Positions 1-8,016 of a stretch of DNA of 64,000 nucleotides are shown here, piece by piece. The position numbers and the translations under genes are program-made. Location of the stretch: the NCBI GenBank assembly GCA_965653565.1, contig CBFHAI010000002.1, positions 186,001 to 250,000 on the forward strand. The letters run 5' to 3'. Position 1 is the stretch's first letter; each line of letters starts with the position of its first letter. This DNA comes from JALCLA01 sp965653565. GTDB taxonomy: Bacteria; Pseudomonadota; Gammaproteobacteria; Xanthomonadales; Xanthomonadaceae. The notes beneath the pieces were generated by a model. That model made no database searches and was not told where the DNA came from. It worked only from the letters and a program-made list of their open reading frames with translations.

Positions 1-625
1 GGTTCTGCGCCTTCTTTATGCCGTTGGCCTTGATTTTCGCCAGTTGCGCGAGCACTTCGGTGGCGCCGTCGGTGCCGACGCGATGCGCGCGTTCCTTGCG
101 ATTCCAGAACGACAATTCCTTGAACGGTTCCATCCGCGCCGACAGGCCGCGCCAGCCCAGATACACGCCGACCACGCGCCGCGCCGCGCAGGGACGGCCG
201 GCGCAGACCTTTTCGTCGTACCACGCCACGCGGCGCAGGATGTGGGCGAAATCTTCGACATTGCTGTCGTCCGCCGCCGCGTTGTGTTTCCACCCGTGCG
301 CGAACACCACCAGCAGCAGCGGATGCGCTTCGCCCAGCGTGCGGATGCGCTCGAGCATGTCGTCTTTCAGCGCCGGATCGTGCAGCGCGCCCTGGTCGTC
401 GAATTCGACGAAGCCCAGATGCACGTCGTTCTGCGGCTGGCGCGCGTCGTCGCCATCCGGCGCCAGCCGATGCCACACCTCGTGCGCGCAATCCTGCGGC
501 TGCGCCGCTGCGCAAACCTGTGTTTGCGGCGATGGCGCGCGATCGCGATAAGCACGATTCGGCGCGCACCCGGCGAGTGCCAGCATCGCCAGCAGCGGCA
601 ACACGACACCATTGCGTAACGACAT
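1..625 (-). CDS. Alpha/beta-hydrolase-like lipoprotein, C-terminus cut by window edge
   Basis: The reading frame is open from 625 to the window edge with no stop, so the 3' part of the gene is missing. The N-terminus is a lipoprotein signal with lipobox LALAGC and the lipidated Cys at residue 20, so the protein should be membrane-anchored. About 100 residues in, a hydrophobic strand runs into VVFAHGWKHNA, which looks like the strand and HG oxyanion turn at the start of an alpha/beta-hydrolase fold. The nucleophile elbow would lie beyond the window. A second in-frame ATG at 673 adds 16 residues and has a better purine-rich ribosome site. I prefer 625 because it gives a standard lipoprotein n-region. 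The hydrolase call is inference; substrate unknown. Confidence 0.6.
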   Translation of the reverse strand, partial: MSLRNGVVLPLLAMLALAGCAPNRAYRDRAPSPQTQVCAAAQPQDCAHEVWHRLAPDGDDARQPQNDVHLGFVEFDDQGALHDPALKDDMLERIRTLGEAHPLLLVVFAHGWKHNAAADDSNVEDFAHILRRVAWYDEKVCAGRPCAARRVVGVYLGWRGLSARMEPFKELSFWNRKERAHRVGTDGATEVLAQLAKIKANGIKKAQN

Positions 626-779
626 CGGCGAACGATGCGACGCGCGCGACCCGATTTCCGTAGCGTCCGACATGCCTGCAAGCCCCCCTGCCCCGAGGCC
701 CGATTTATACGGCAGCCGCGCATGCTTGGGCAGGTGACAGATTCCTAGCTGCGCCGCACAACGTGCGCCTTCGCGGAAC

Positions 780-809
780 AAAAAAAGGCCGGCGCATCGC
801 GCGCCGGCC
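780..809 (-). terminator. Rho-independent terminator of the TonB receptor gene
   Basis: On the minus strand a perfect 9-bp GC stem (787-795 with 801-809) and a 5-nt loop are followed by a run of seven T (780-786). It starts about 20 bases after the TAA of the receptor gene ending at 831, exactly where its transcript should end. Confidence 0.9.
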
Positions 810-830
810 GGGGCCATCCAGAATTGGTGC

Positions 831-3236
831 TTAGAACACGACGCGCAAGGTCAGCGTCCAGCGCGGCGACGAACGTTCGCGCTCGACTTCGAAGGCATCG
901 ACGTCATAGGCGGCCTGGTTCTCGAGAATCTCCTCGCCGCTGTCGCCATCGAAACCCGACTCGGCCTGCTGGCTCGCCGCATCGAGCAGATTGTTGCCGG
1001 TCAGGCGCAGCACGACATTCTTGCCGAGACGCTTTTCCAGGAACAGTTCAAGATTGCCGTCGTAGAGTTGGCTTTCGATTTCGCCGAAAGTGACGAAGCG
1101 CGATTCGCCCTGCTTTTGATAGCTCAGGCCGGCGCTGGCATCCCAGCTCGGGATGTTGTGCGTGACGCCGACGTTGTAGACATAGGTCGGCTGGAAATCG
1201 ATGAAGATGTCTTCGCCGGTCGCCGGGTCGTCGCGGTTGGATTCGAGCTTGGTGTAGTTCGCGAACACGCCGGTTTCCGGCAGGCCCATGAAATCGAGCG
1301 GCGTCGACAGATCGAACTCGATGCCATGCACGTCGGCGTCGCCGATGTTCTGGAAACTGTAGACGCCGCCCGGGAAATCCTCCGGATCGAGTCCGACATC
1401 GCCCATCTCCTGGCCGGTGTTGACCAGGCCGATCAGATCGGAAATGCGGCGCGAAAACAGATTGACGCCGAAGATGCCCTGCCGGCCGAGGCGACGCTCG
1501 TAACCGATGTCGATGCCGATCGCGGTTTCGAAAGCCAGATCGGGATTGCCGATCGTGACGTCTTCATCGCCGGGCGATTCGAGCGCCAGCGCCGGCACCA
1601 ACTGATCGATGCTCGGCCGCCGCACGGTGCGCGCGACGCTGAAACGCAGCTGATCGACCTCGGTGAGCGACCATTGCAGATGCGCCGACGGATTGAGCAT
1701 GAACTCTTCGCCGTCAGCCTCGCCCGTCACGCTTTCTTCGAGTTCGCCGGCTTCGAAGAAATCGCTGGTATACGACTGCTCGGTGCTGGTGCTCTCGGCG
1801 CGCAGGCCGGTTTCGAGCACCACGTTCGAACTCAGGGTCCAGTTGAATACCGTGTAGGCATCGAGGCGGCGTTCTTCGTAATTGAAACGGCTGTCGCTGA
1901 CGGTGAATTCGTCGTCGTCCAGATCGTCGCTCACCGTCAACCGGTAGTCGCGATCCTTCATCTTTCCCGACAGGCCGAACTTGGCTTCGACATCGTCCAG
2001 GCCCATCGCGTCGGCCAGGCCGCGCATCTGCCGCTTGATCGAAATGCCGCCGGTCCATTCGGTGTCGTCGGCATCGTTGCTTTCGCGGTTGACGAGGCCG
2101 TCGGGGGTTTCCTCGAAGGTGTCTTCGACGCCGTCGTCGGTGAAATTGGCGTAGGAGAATTGCGCTTCCAGGTCGCCGGCATCGCCCAGATACGATTCGA
2201 ACAGTCCGCCCAGGCCGATGCTGTCCTGTTCGAACACGGCGTCCTGGAATTCCAGTTCGGCGTCGTCGAAATCCAGGCCGCCGACGCTGCCGTCGCCTTC
2301 GACGATCACCGTATCCTGGTGCTCCTTGCGGCGCGTGCTGAGCACGAAGGTGTCGAAGCGCAGGCTCGAGTCGTCGGACAGTCTGAAGGTCACGTCGCCG
2401 TTGAACGACAGATCGCGCGTATCGCGAAAATCGTCCTCTTCGACGCGCTCCACCGCCACCGATCGATCCGGATCGTCGAAGCGCACCAGGCCGCGGCCCA
2501 TGCCGCCGCGCGCCACTTCCTCGGCGAAGCCAACGGAATCTTCTTCGAACACTTCTTCCACTACATCCTTGCGGTTGTAGCGCTTCTGCGCGTCGGCCGT
2601 CACCGAGAAGAACACCGACTCGGCGGCATTGCGGCCGGACCACGACACCGAGCCGTTGCCGCGCGTGGTGGACGATTCGACGTCGTAGGTCGCACCGACG
2701 CGCGCGATGACGCCCGGCGGCAAGGATTCGCCGTCTTTCAGGATGATATTGATGGTGCCGCCGACGCCCTGGCTGTCGACATCGGCGCTCGGCGAACGCA
2801 CGATCTCGATGCGATCGATGATCTCGGCCGGAATGCGGTCGACGAACACGGTGCGATCGTTGCCGGCCCCCGGAATCGGCCGGCCGTTGACGAGGATCTG
2901 GGTGAAGCCCTGGCCGAGCCCGCGCAACTGCGGCGCATCGGATTCACCGATGTCGCTGGTGAACGCGACGCCCGGCACGCGGCGCAGCTGATCGCCGACC
3001 GACACCGGTTCGAATTTGGCGAAGAACTGCTGGTCGTAGACCAGCTCCGGCGCGGTGGTGTCGGTGCGGTCGCGATACTGGATCTCGCCGCTCACCACCA
3101 TCGCTTCGAGCACCACCACTTCTTCTTCCGGCGTTTCGGCGGCCGGTGCCGGCGACTGCGCGAAGGCGAAGCCCGCACCCAGAGCGAAATGACTCGAAAT
3201 GATCGCCGCCAAGGCGGTTCGTTGCATCTTGCGCAT
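831..3236 (-). CDS. TonB-dependent outer-membrane receptor, paired with phytase
   Basis: An 801-residue protein with a Sec signal peptide (about 1-27, ending AFAFAQ region). A TonB-box-like stretch follows near residue 42 (LEAMVVSG), then a plug domain with RVPGVAF, LVNGRPIPG and IDRIEIVRSP, then a long beta-barrel ending in the outer-membrane signal LTLRVVF with terminal Phe. The ATG at 3236 has a GGGAGGG ribosome site and sits at the start of the signal peptide; an upstream start would add 28 residues in front of it. The gene is divergent from the phytase gene at 3412, a pairing known from other phytase-bearing proteobacteria. Its promoter carries a candidate inositol-regulator site. The family is certain; uptake of phytate or inositol phosphates is inferred from context. 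Confidence 0.9.
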   Translation of the reverse strand: MRKMQRTALAAIISSHFALGAGFAFAQSPAPAAETPEEEVVVLEAMVVSGEIQYRDRTDTTAPELVYDQQFFAKFEPVSVGDQLRRVPGVAFTSDIGESDAPQLRGLGQGFTQILVNGRPIPGAGNDRTVFVDRIPAEIIDRIEIVRSPSADVDSQGVGGTINIILKDGESLPPGVIARVGATYDVESSTTRGNGSVSWSGRNAAESVFFSVTADAQKRYNRKDVVEEVFEEDSVGFAEEVARGGMGRGLVRFDDPDRSVAVERVEEDDFRDTRDLSFNGDVTFRLSDDSSLRFDTFVLSTRRKEHQDTVIVEGDGSVGGLDFDDAELEFQDAVFEQDSIGLGGLFESYLGDAGDLEAQFSYANFTDDGVEDTFEETPDGLVNRESNDADDTEWTGGISIKRQMRGLADAMGLDDVEAKFGLSGKMKDRDYRLTVSDDLDDDEFTVSDSRFNYEERRLDAYTVFNWTLSSNVVLETGLRAESTSTEQSYTSDFFEAGELEESVTGEADGEEFMLNPSAHLQWSLTEVDQLRFSVARTVRRPSIDQLVPALALESPGDEDVTIGNPDLAFETAIGIDIGYERRLGRQGIFGVNLFSRRISDLIGLVNTGQEMGDVGLDPEDFPGGVYSFQNIGDADVHGIEFDLSTPLDFMGLPETGVFANYTKLESNRDDPATGEDIFIDFQPTYVYNVGVTHNIPSWDASAGLSYQKQGESRFVTFGEIESQLYDGNLELFLEKRLGKNVVLRLTGNNLLDAASQQAESGFDGDSGEEILENQAAYDVDAFEVERERSSPRWTLTLRVVF

Positions 3237-3298
3237 GTCCAGTCCCTCCCAAGGACGTCCCCGCTGACCTGCGTCCACCCGGACGGTGGCTCGAGGCA

Positions 3299-3327
3299 AC
3301 AATACGAACAAACTTTCCAAATTGCAA
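3299..3327 (-). promoter_or_regulatory. Candidate sigma-70 promoter of the TonB receptor gene
   Basis: On the minus strand TTGCAA (3322-3327), a 17-bp spacer and TATTGT (3299-3304) make a fair -35/-10 pair, each 4 of 6 to consensus. It lies in an AT-rich patch about 63 bases upstream of the ATG. The spacer contains the GGAA-N6-TT-type site listed separately. Confidence 0.45.
3305..3318. promoter_or_regulatory. Candidate inositol-regulator (RpiR/IolR-type) operator, 7 of 8
   Basis: CGAA-CAAACT-TTCC matches the GGAA-N6-TTCC palindrome at 7 of 8 fixed positions. That palindrome is, from memory, the motif reported for the RpiR-type inositol regulator of Sinorhizobium meliloti. It lies directly upstream of the -10 of the receptor promoter, a position that would suit repression. 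A perfect copy occurs upstream of the inositol dehydrogenase genes at 21711. The regulatory link is inference. Confidence 0.4.
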
Positions 3328-3411
3328 TGGAATTAGAAAATTTCTTGCCGATTGGTCCGGGCTGTGGGAGGCTTAGCGCAACGCAGGCTGATCCGATTCA
3401 AGGGGAAAAGA

Positions 3412-5475
3412 ATGAAAACATGGCTTGTTTGCAGCGCCGTGACCTTCGCGAGTTTTACCGCGCTGCATGCGTCGGAGCCGGCGACGACGCAAATTCGTGC
3501 CGCCTTCGAAACCGAGCGCACGGCCACGGCGGAACCCAACAGCGCGGTGATCGTGCTCGACGCCGGCAACGCCGCGAACAGCCGCATCGTCGCCACCGCG
3601 GCACTGGGCGGACTGGAAATCTACGACCTCGCCGGCCAGCGTCTTAGCGCCACGCCGTCGGGCGAAGTGGCCAGCGTCGACGTCGCGTACGGCTTCGATC
3701 TGGCCGGCACGCCGACCACGGTGCTGGCGGCGATCGACACCACCGACAACAGCCTGCGCCTGTTCTCCATGCGCGATGCGGCGCTGTCGGAAATCGGTGC
3801 GCGATCGGTCGCGCTGGGTTTCGCGGCCGAAGGCGTCTGCCTGTATCGCAATCGGCTCGACGGCGCGCTGTATGCCTTCGTCGTCGGCGATGGCGGCGAA
3901 GTCGATCAGCATCTGATCTATGCCACCGCCGGCGGCAGACTCGATGCGCGCCAGGTGCGCCGCATCGGCGTGCCCTCGCCGCTCACGCAGTGCGTCGCCG
4001 ATCCCGAAGGCATCGTCTACGCCGCCGAAGAAACCGTCGGCCTCTGGCGTTTCAACGCCAATCCGGAAGCCGATGTTTCCGCGCGTCTGGTCGATGGGCC
4101 CGGCCTGGGCCACATCGAGGAAGAAGTCGGCGGTATCGCGCTGTACGACGGCGGCGATGGCAGCCGTTATCTGATCGCCGCGGATTCTTCGGCCGGCCGA
4201 CTCAATGTTTACGATCGTGCCAAGGACGATGCCTATATCGGCAGCTTCGTCGTCGCCGCGACGGACGATGGTGCGGTCGAGGAACCCGGGCCGCTGTTTG
4301 CGACCAGCATGGGGCTCGGCACGAATCTGCCGCACGGCGTATTGCTGGTCGCGGACGAGGAAGGCGCGAACTACAAGACGTTGTCGTTCGCCGCGCTCGC
4401 GTCGAAACTTTCACTTGCAGTCGGCGCGCCGCAGGATCCGCGACCGCTGGCGCCGCCGTCGGTGCCCGTCGTGCACGCGATCTACGAATCGGCACCGGCC
4501 GGCAGCTACGGCGATGCCGCCGACGATCCGGCGATCTGGGCGCATCCGAGCGAGCCGTCGAAAAGCCTCGTGCTGGCGACCGACAAGAAGGCCGGGTTGT
4601 ACGTCTACGACATGCAGGGAAAAGTTGCCCAGTTCCTGCCGGTCGGCAAGATGAACAACATCGATTATCGCGATGGTTTTTCGCTCGGCGGCAAGCCCGT
4701 CACGCTGGTCACCGCCAGCGACCGCACCAACAAGGCGATCGGCATTTTCCGGCTCGATCCGCACTCGCGCCAACTTGTCGACGTGGCCGCCGGCCTGCAG
4801 CCCACCGGCCTGCAGGATCCGTACGGGCTTTGCATGTATCGCAGCGCGAAATCGGGCAAGACCTACGTCTTCATCAACAGCGGCGACGGTCCGATGCATC
4901 AGTGGGAACTCGTCGACGACGGCAAGGGCCGCGTCCACGCCAGACTCGTGCGCGAACTGAAATTCGAATCGCAGACCGAAGGCTGTGTGGCCGACGATGA
5001 AGCCGGCACACTCTTCGTCGGCGAAGAAGACACGACGCTGTGGCGCTTCGATGCCGAGCCGACCGGCGGCAAGCAAGGCGCCGTGGTCGACCGCGTCGAA
5101 GACAACCCTCACATCAAGGACGACATCGAAGGTATGGGCCTGTACGACCTCGGGGATGGCCGCGGTTATCTGGTGGTGTCGAGCCAGGGCAACGACACCT
5201 ATGCCGTGTACCGGCGCGAAGGCAAGCACGAATACCTCGGCTCGTTCGCGGTGGTGGCCGATGCGACCAAGGGCATCGACGGCATCAGCGAAACCGATGG
5301 CCTCGACGTCAGCAGCCGCCATCTCGGCCCCGGTTTCGAGCACGGTGCGATGGTGGCGCAGGATGGCCGCAACGTGCTGCCGGTGGAAAATCAGAATTAC
5401 AAATATGTGCCGTGGAAAGCGATTGCGGAGGCGTTGAAACTCGAGGTGCGCGGCGAGTCGGCCAGACCGCGTTAA
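3412..5475 (+). CDS. Secreted tandem-domain beta-propeller phytase
   Basis: 687 residues with a Sec signal (MKTWLVCSAVTFASFTALHA). Beta-propeller phytases use Ca2+ to remove phosphates from phytate in the periplasm or outside the cell. Residues about 345-687 form a complete propeller: DDPAIW at 371-376, ATDKKAGLYVYD, EGCVADDEAGTLFVGEED and YLVVSSQGNDTYAVY are hallmarks of the family. Residues about 25-340 are a second, degenerate propeller sharing ADPEGIVYAAEE and GGLEIYD with the first but lacking DDPAIW. Such incomplete-plus-complete tandems are known in this family, where the partial domain is reported to aid activity. The ATG at 3412 follows AGGGGAAAAG. It is divergent from a TonB receptor and a few kilobases from inositol catabolism genes. 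Confidence 0.93.
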   Translation: MKTWLVCSAVTFASFTALHASEPATTQIRAAFETERTATAEPNSAVIVLDAGNAANSRIVATAALGGLEIYDLAGQRLSATPSGEVASVDVAYGFDLAGTPTTVLAAIDTTDNSLRLFSMRDAALSEIGARSVALGFAAEGVCLYRNRLDGALYAFVVGDGGEVDQHLIYATAGGRLDARQVRRIGVPSPLTQCVADPEGIVYAAEETVGLWRFNANPEADVSARLVDGPGLGHIEEEVGGIALYDGGDGSRYLIAADSSAGRLNVYDRAKDDAYIGSFVVAATDDGAVEEPGPLFATSMGLGTNLPHGVLLVADEEGANYKTLSFAALASKLSLAVGAPQDPRPLAPPSVPVVHAIYESAPAGSYGDAADDPAIWAHPSEPSKSLVLATDKKAGLYVYDMQGKVAQFLPVGKMNNIDYRDGFSLGGKPVTLVTASDRTNKAIGIFRLDPHSRQLVDVAAGLQPTGLQDPYGLCMYRSAKSGKTYVFINSGDGPMHQWELVDDGKGRVHARLVRELKFESQTEGCVADDEAGTLFVGEEDTTLWRFDAEPTGGKQGAVVDRVEDNPHIKDDIEGMGLYDLGDGRGYLVVSSQGNDTYAVYRREGKHEYLGSFAVVADATKGIDGISETDGLDVSSRHLGPGFEHGAMVAQDGRNVLPVENQNYKYVPWKAIAEALKLEVRGESARPR

Positions 5476-5517
5476 ACGCTCGCATCCTCCACTTCCACCG
5501 CGGTGCACTTCATTTCT

Positions 5518-5538
5518 CCCTCCCCTTCAAGGGGAGGG
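5518..5538. repeat. Perfect intergenic palindrome CCCTCCCCTT-c-AAGGGGAGGG
   Basis: Ten bases on each side of a central C are exact reverse complements. It lies in the 93-bp gap between the convergent phytase and sensor-kinase genes. It could fold as a hairpin on either strand, but no T-run follows, so a classical terminator is doubtful. A dispersed-repeat origin is possible. Confidence 0.6.
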
Positions 5539-5568
5539 CTGGGCAGAGGAAGGTTCTAATCTTCGCGA

Positions 5569-6909
5569 TCAGCAAGGCCACACAAAGCGGATCCGCAGTC
5601 CGCCGAGCGTCGCCGAACCCAGATCGATACGTCCGCCGGTAGCCTCCACCAGATCGCGCGCGATTGCCAAACCCAACCCGGTGCCCGCCCCACCGGTATC
5701 GAGCCGTCCGCCACGGATCAAGGCTTCGTCCATGCGCTCGGTGGCGATACCGGGGCCATCGTCTTCGATCACGATCTCGATGTCGGACCCGTCCTGCGAC
5801 GCGCACACACGCACCTGGCGACGCGCATAGCGCACCGCGTTCTCCAGCACCGCACCGAGAATTTCCGACAGCGTGTCCGACGCGATAGCCAGCCGCAGCG
5901 TCTCCGGCACCTCGATATCGAACGCGATGCGCTCGCCGCTCTGGGTATGTTCGAGCACCGTCACCAACTGCTCGACGACGATGCGAATCGCCGTGTTGCG
6001 AGCCGATTGCTGCGACGCGACGTCGATCCTTGCGCGCGCCAGTTCGGCCTCGATCGTCGCGCCGATGGAATCGAGCGCGCGGTCCATGCCGTCGGCCGCC
6101 TGCCCGGCGCCGGCTTCGCGTGCGCGCCGGCTCTGCGCGGCGAGCGCGGCCAACGGTGTCTTGAGCCCGTGCGCGAGATCGGCGGCGCGGCGGCGCGCAC
6201 GTTCCAGATCGCGTTCGCGTGCCTGCGCCAGCGCATTGATCGCCTCGGTCAGCGGCTGGATTTCGCGCAGGCTCGAGGTCGGCAATCTGGCCTGCGCATT
6301 CGCATGCAAGGCGGCCAGATCGCCACGGATGCGCCGCAGCGGCCGCAGCCCGAGCGTCACCTGTCCCCACGCCGCCGCGGCCAATACCAGCCACAACGCG
6401 AGCAGAAACATGGCCAGTTCACGCGCGAATTCATTGCGCGCGGTGAGCCAGGGCGCGGTGTCCTGCGCCAGTTGCACGACGACATCGACGCGGCCGTCGT
6501 CGAGCGCGACGCGACGTTCGAGCAGCGCAACGGGCTTGCCGAACGGACCGGCGTTGCGCCGCAAGCGCCAGCGTTCGCTCGGCGTGTCCTGGTCGAGCGG
6601 CAAGGCCGCATCCCACAGCGAGCGCGATTGCAGGACGCGCCCGCCGTCGCTTACCTGCCAATAGAAGCCGCCAGCCGGCGTCTGCAGGCGCGGATCGCCG
6701 GGTTCCTGGTCGAGCGCGAGATTTCCCTGCGAATCGAGCGACAGCGCCGCCACCAGCGGCAAGGCATCGCGCGTGAGTTCGGCTTCGAGGCGGCGGTCGA
6801 GATGGCGTTCGAACAGCAGCGTCATGAAGGCCCAGGCGACCGCCAGCGCGATCAGGATCGCCGCGCCGGCGCCGAGCAGCAGCCGCCAGCGCAACGAACG
6901 CGCGATCAC
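5569..6909 (-). CDS. Two-component sensor histidine kinase, PhoQ/OmpR-partner type
   Basis: 446 residues. A membrane segment at about 10-33 and another near 155-175 enclose a periplasmic sensor loop. The phospho-accepting His is H247 in DLAHGLKTPLAAL. The ATP domain shows an N-box (LENAVRYA), DDGPGIA and GTGLGLAIARDL. The start is taken as GTG at 6909 because it overlaps the TGA of the upstream response-regulator gene (GTGA), so the two are translationally coupled. It is the last gene of a PepSY / regulator / kinase operon divergent from a TonB receptor gene, whose expression it probably controls. The signal is not evident; a metal, phosphate or envelope cue is possible. Confidence 0.9.
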   Translation of the reverse strand: MIARSLRWRLLLGAGAAILIALAVAWAFMTLLFERHLDRRLEAELTRDALPLVAALSLDSQGNLALDQEPGDPRLQTPAGGFYWQVSDGGRVLQSRSLWDAALPLDQDTPSERWRLRRNAGPFGKPVALLERRVALDDGRVDVVVQLAQDTAPWLTARNEFARELAMFLLALWLVLAAAAWGQVTLGLRPLRRIRGDLAALHANAQARLPTSSLREIQPLTEAINALAQARERDLERARRRAADLAHGLKTPLAALAAQSRRAREAGAGQAADGMDRALDSIGATIEAELARARIDVASQQSARNTAIRIVVEQLVTVLEHTQSGERIAFDIEVPETLRLAIASDTLSEILGAVLENAVRYARRQVRVCASQDGSDIEIVIEDDGPGIATERMDEALIRGGRLDTGGAGTGLGLAIARDLVEATGGRIDLGSATLGGLRIRFVWPC

Positions 6910-7568
6910 GCCTTGTCGGCCAGCAGATAGCCGAAGCCGCGCCGGGTTTCGACGATGTCGCCGCCGAACTTGCGCCGCAGACGAGCGACGATCGCTTCGA
7001 TCGCGTTGGCGTCGCTGCCGTCGGCCGCACCGTAAAGATGATCGGCGATTTCGCCGGCCGGCACCGCGCGTCCCGGCTGATGCGCGAGGTAATCGAGCAG
7101 ACGGAATTCCAGCGGCGACAGCCGCGCCGGCGCACCGTCGAACAGCGCTGTCATGCGCAGCGTATCCAGCCGCAAGCGGCCGATCGCGATCACGCTCGAT
7201 GCACGTCCCGCGCCGCGTCGCACGAGGGCGCGCACGCGCGCGACCAGTTCGCCCATCTGAAAGGGTTTTGCCAGGTAATCGTCGGCACCGGCCTCGATGC
7301 CTTCGACTTTTTCGGTCCAATCGCCGCGCGCCGAAACCACGATCACCGGAAACGCGCGCGATGCCGCGCGCCAGCGCCGCAGCACGCTCAGGCCATCGAG
7401 TTTCGGCAGGCCCAGATCGAGCACCGCGATGGCGTAATCCTCGACGTCGCCGCGATACCACGCCGCCTCGCCATCGTCGACCGCATCCACCACGAAACCC
7501 GCCGCCTGCAACGCGCGCTGCAGATCGGCGCGGATATCGGGATCGTCCTCGACGACCAGGCAGCGCAT
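6906..7568 (-). CDS. OmpR/PhoP-family response regulator
   Basis: 220 residues. The receiver domain has the acidic pair in VVEDD (8-9), the phospho-acceptor D51 in VLDLGLPKLDG and K101 in LAKPF. The C-terminal half is a winged-helix DNA-binding domain (RLSPLEFRLLDYLAHQPGR region). The start is ATG at 7568, whose A and T overlap the TGA of the PepSY gene; a TTG three bases upstream is the alternative. It forms an operon with the kinase downstream. A direct repeat of CTGACAA with an 11-bp period, the usual layout for OmpR-family binding, lies in front of the operon at 7936 and is its likely operator. Confidence 0.92.
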   Translation of the reverse strand: MRCLVVEDDPDIRADLQRALQAAGFVVDAVDDGEAAWYRGDVEDYAIAVLDLGLPKLDGLSVLRRWRAASRAFPVIVVSARGDWTEKVEGIEAGADDYLAKPFQMGELVARVRALVRRGAGRASSVIAIGRLRLDTLRMTALFDGAPARLSPLEFRLLDYLAHQPGRAVPAGEIADHLYGAADGSDANAIEAIVARLRRKFGGDIVETRRGFGYLLADKA

Positions 7569-7912
7569 CAATCGTCCTCGATCTTCAGCACGTCGCCACG
7601 GCGCGCATCGATCTTGAGCTTGCGCACGGCACCGTCGGCCGCCAGCACTTCGACTTCGTATTCCCAGGTCGATGCGCCGTCGTCATCATCGCGGTCCAGT
7701 TCGATCTCGATGATGTCGCCGGGCACGTTGCGCTGCACGATGTCGAGGATGCGCACCAGCGGCAATATTTCGCCGCGGCGCAGCAGTTCGCGGGCGTCGA
7801 CATCTTCGCTCTTGCCGGCGATGGCGGGCGGCAAGGCTGCGAGGCCGGCGGCGGCCGCGCCGACCAGCACTAGGCTGCGGAAAAGCGGGTTTCGACCGAT
7901 GCGGATGTTCAT
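7568..7912 (-). CDS. Small periplasmic PepSY-domain protein
   Basis: 114 residues with a signal peptide (MNIRIGRNPLFRSLVLVG to about residue 32, PPAIAG). The mature part is a single PepSY unit: an ELLRRGEILPLVRILDIV helix, then IIEIELDRDD, YEVEVLAADG and a final KLKIDARRGDVLKIEDD strand pair. Single-PepSY proteins are often encoded first in two-component operons and are thought to modulate the sensor or the processing of exported proteins; this is family knowledge, not shown here. The ATG at 7912 begins the signal peptide; an upstream in-frame start would add 15 residues. Its stop overlaps the regulator start. Confidence 0.85.
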   Translation of the reverse strand: MNIRIGRNPLFRSLVLVGAAAAGLAALPPAIAGKSEDVDARELLRRGEILPLVRILDIVQRNVPGDIIEIELDRDDDDGASTWEYEVEVLAADGAVRKLKIDARRGDVLKIEDD

Positions 7913-7935
7913 GCGGCGAGCATGCGAGCGGGCCC

Positions 7936-7974
7936 CTGACAACGAGCTGACAAGCACGCGTGGCGCCCTGTCAG
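7936..7974. promoter_or_regulatory. Candidate response-regulator box: CTGACAA-N4-CTGACAA plus inverted third half-site
   Basis: CTGACAA occurs at 7936-7942 and again at 7947-7953, an exact 11-bp period (7-bp half-sites, 4-bp gap) typical of OmpR/PhoP-family binding. TGTCAG at 7969-7974 is the same half-site inverted, about two helical turns on. The site is in the 104-bp gap between the divergent PepSY operon and TonB receptor gene, so the regulator encoded next door is the natural ligand. Confidence 0.5.
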
Positions 7975-8016
7975 CACCGCGAGTCTAGCCTGTGCCGAAC
8001 CGATCGCGGAACGCCC

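Noticed and set aside
3237..3411. Search for a Pho box before the phytase and receptor genes
   Set aside because: No CTGTCAT-type direct repeat is present; only the GGAA-N6-TTCC-like site stands out.
1068..3647. 859-codon open frame on the plus strand across the TonB receptor
   Set aside because: Antisense to a receptor with complete signal, plug and barrel; it also runs through the divergent promoter region.
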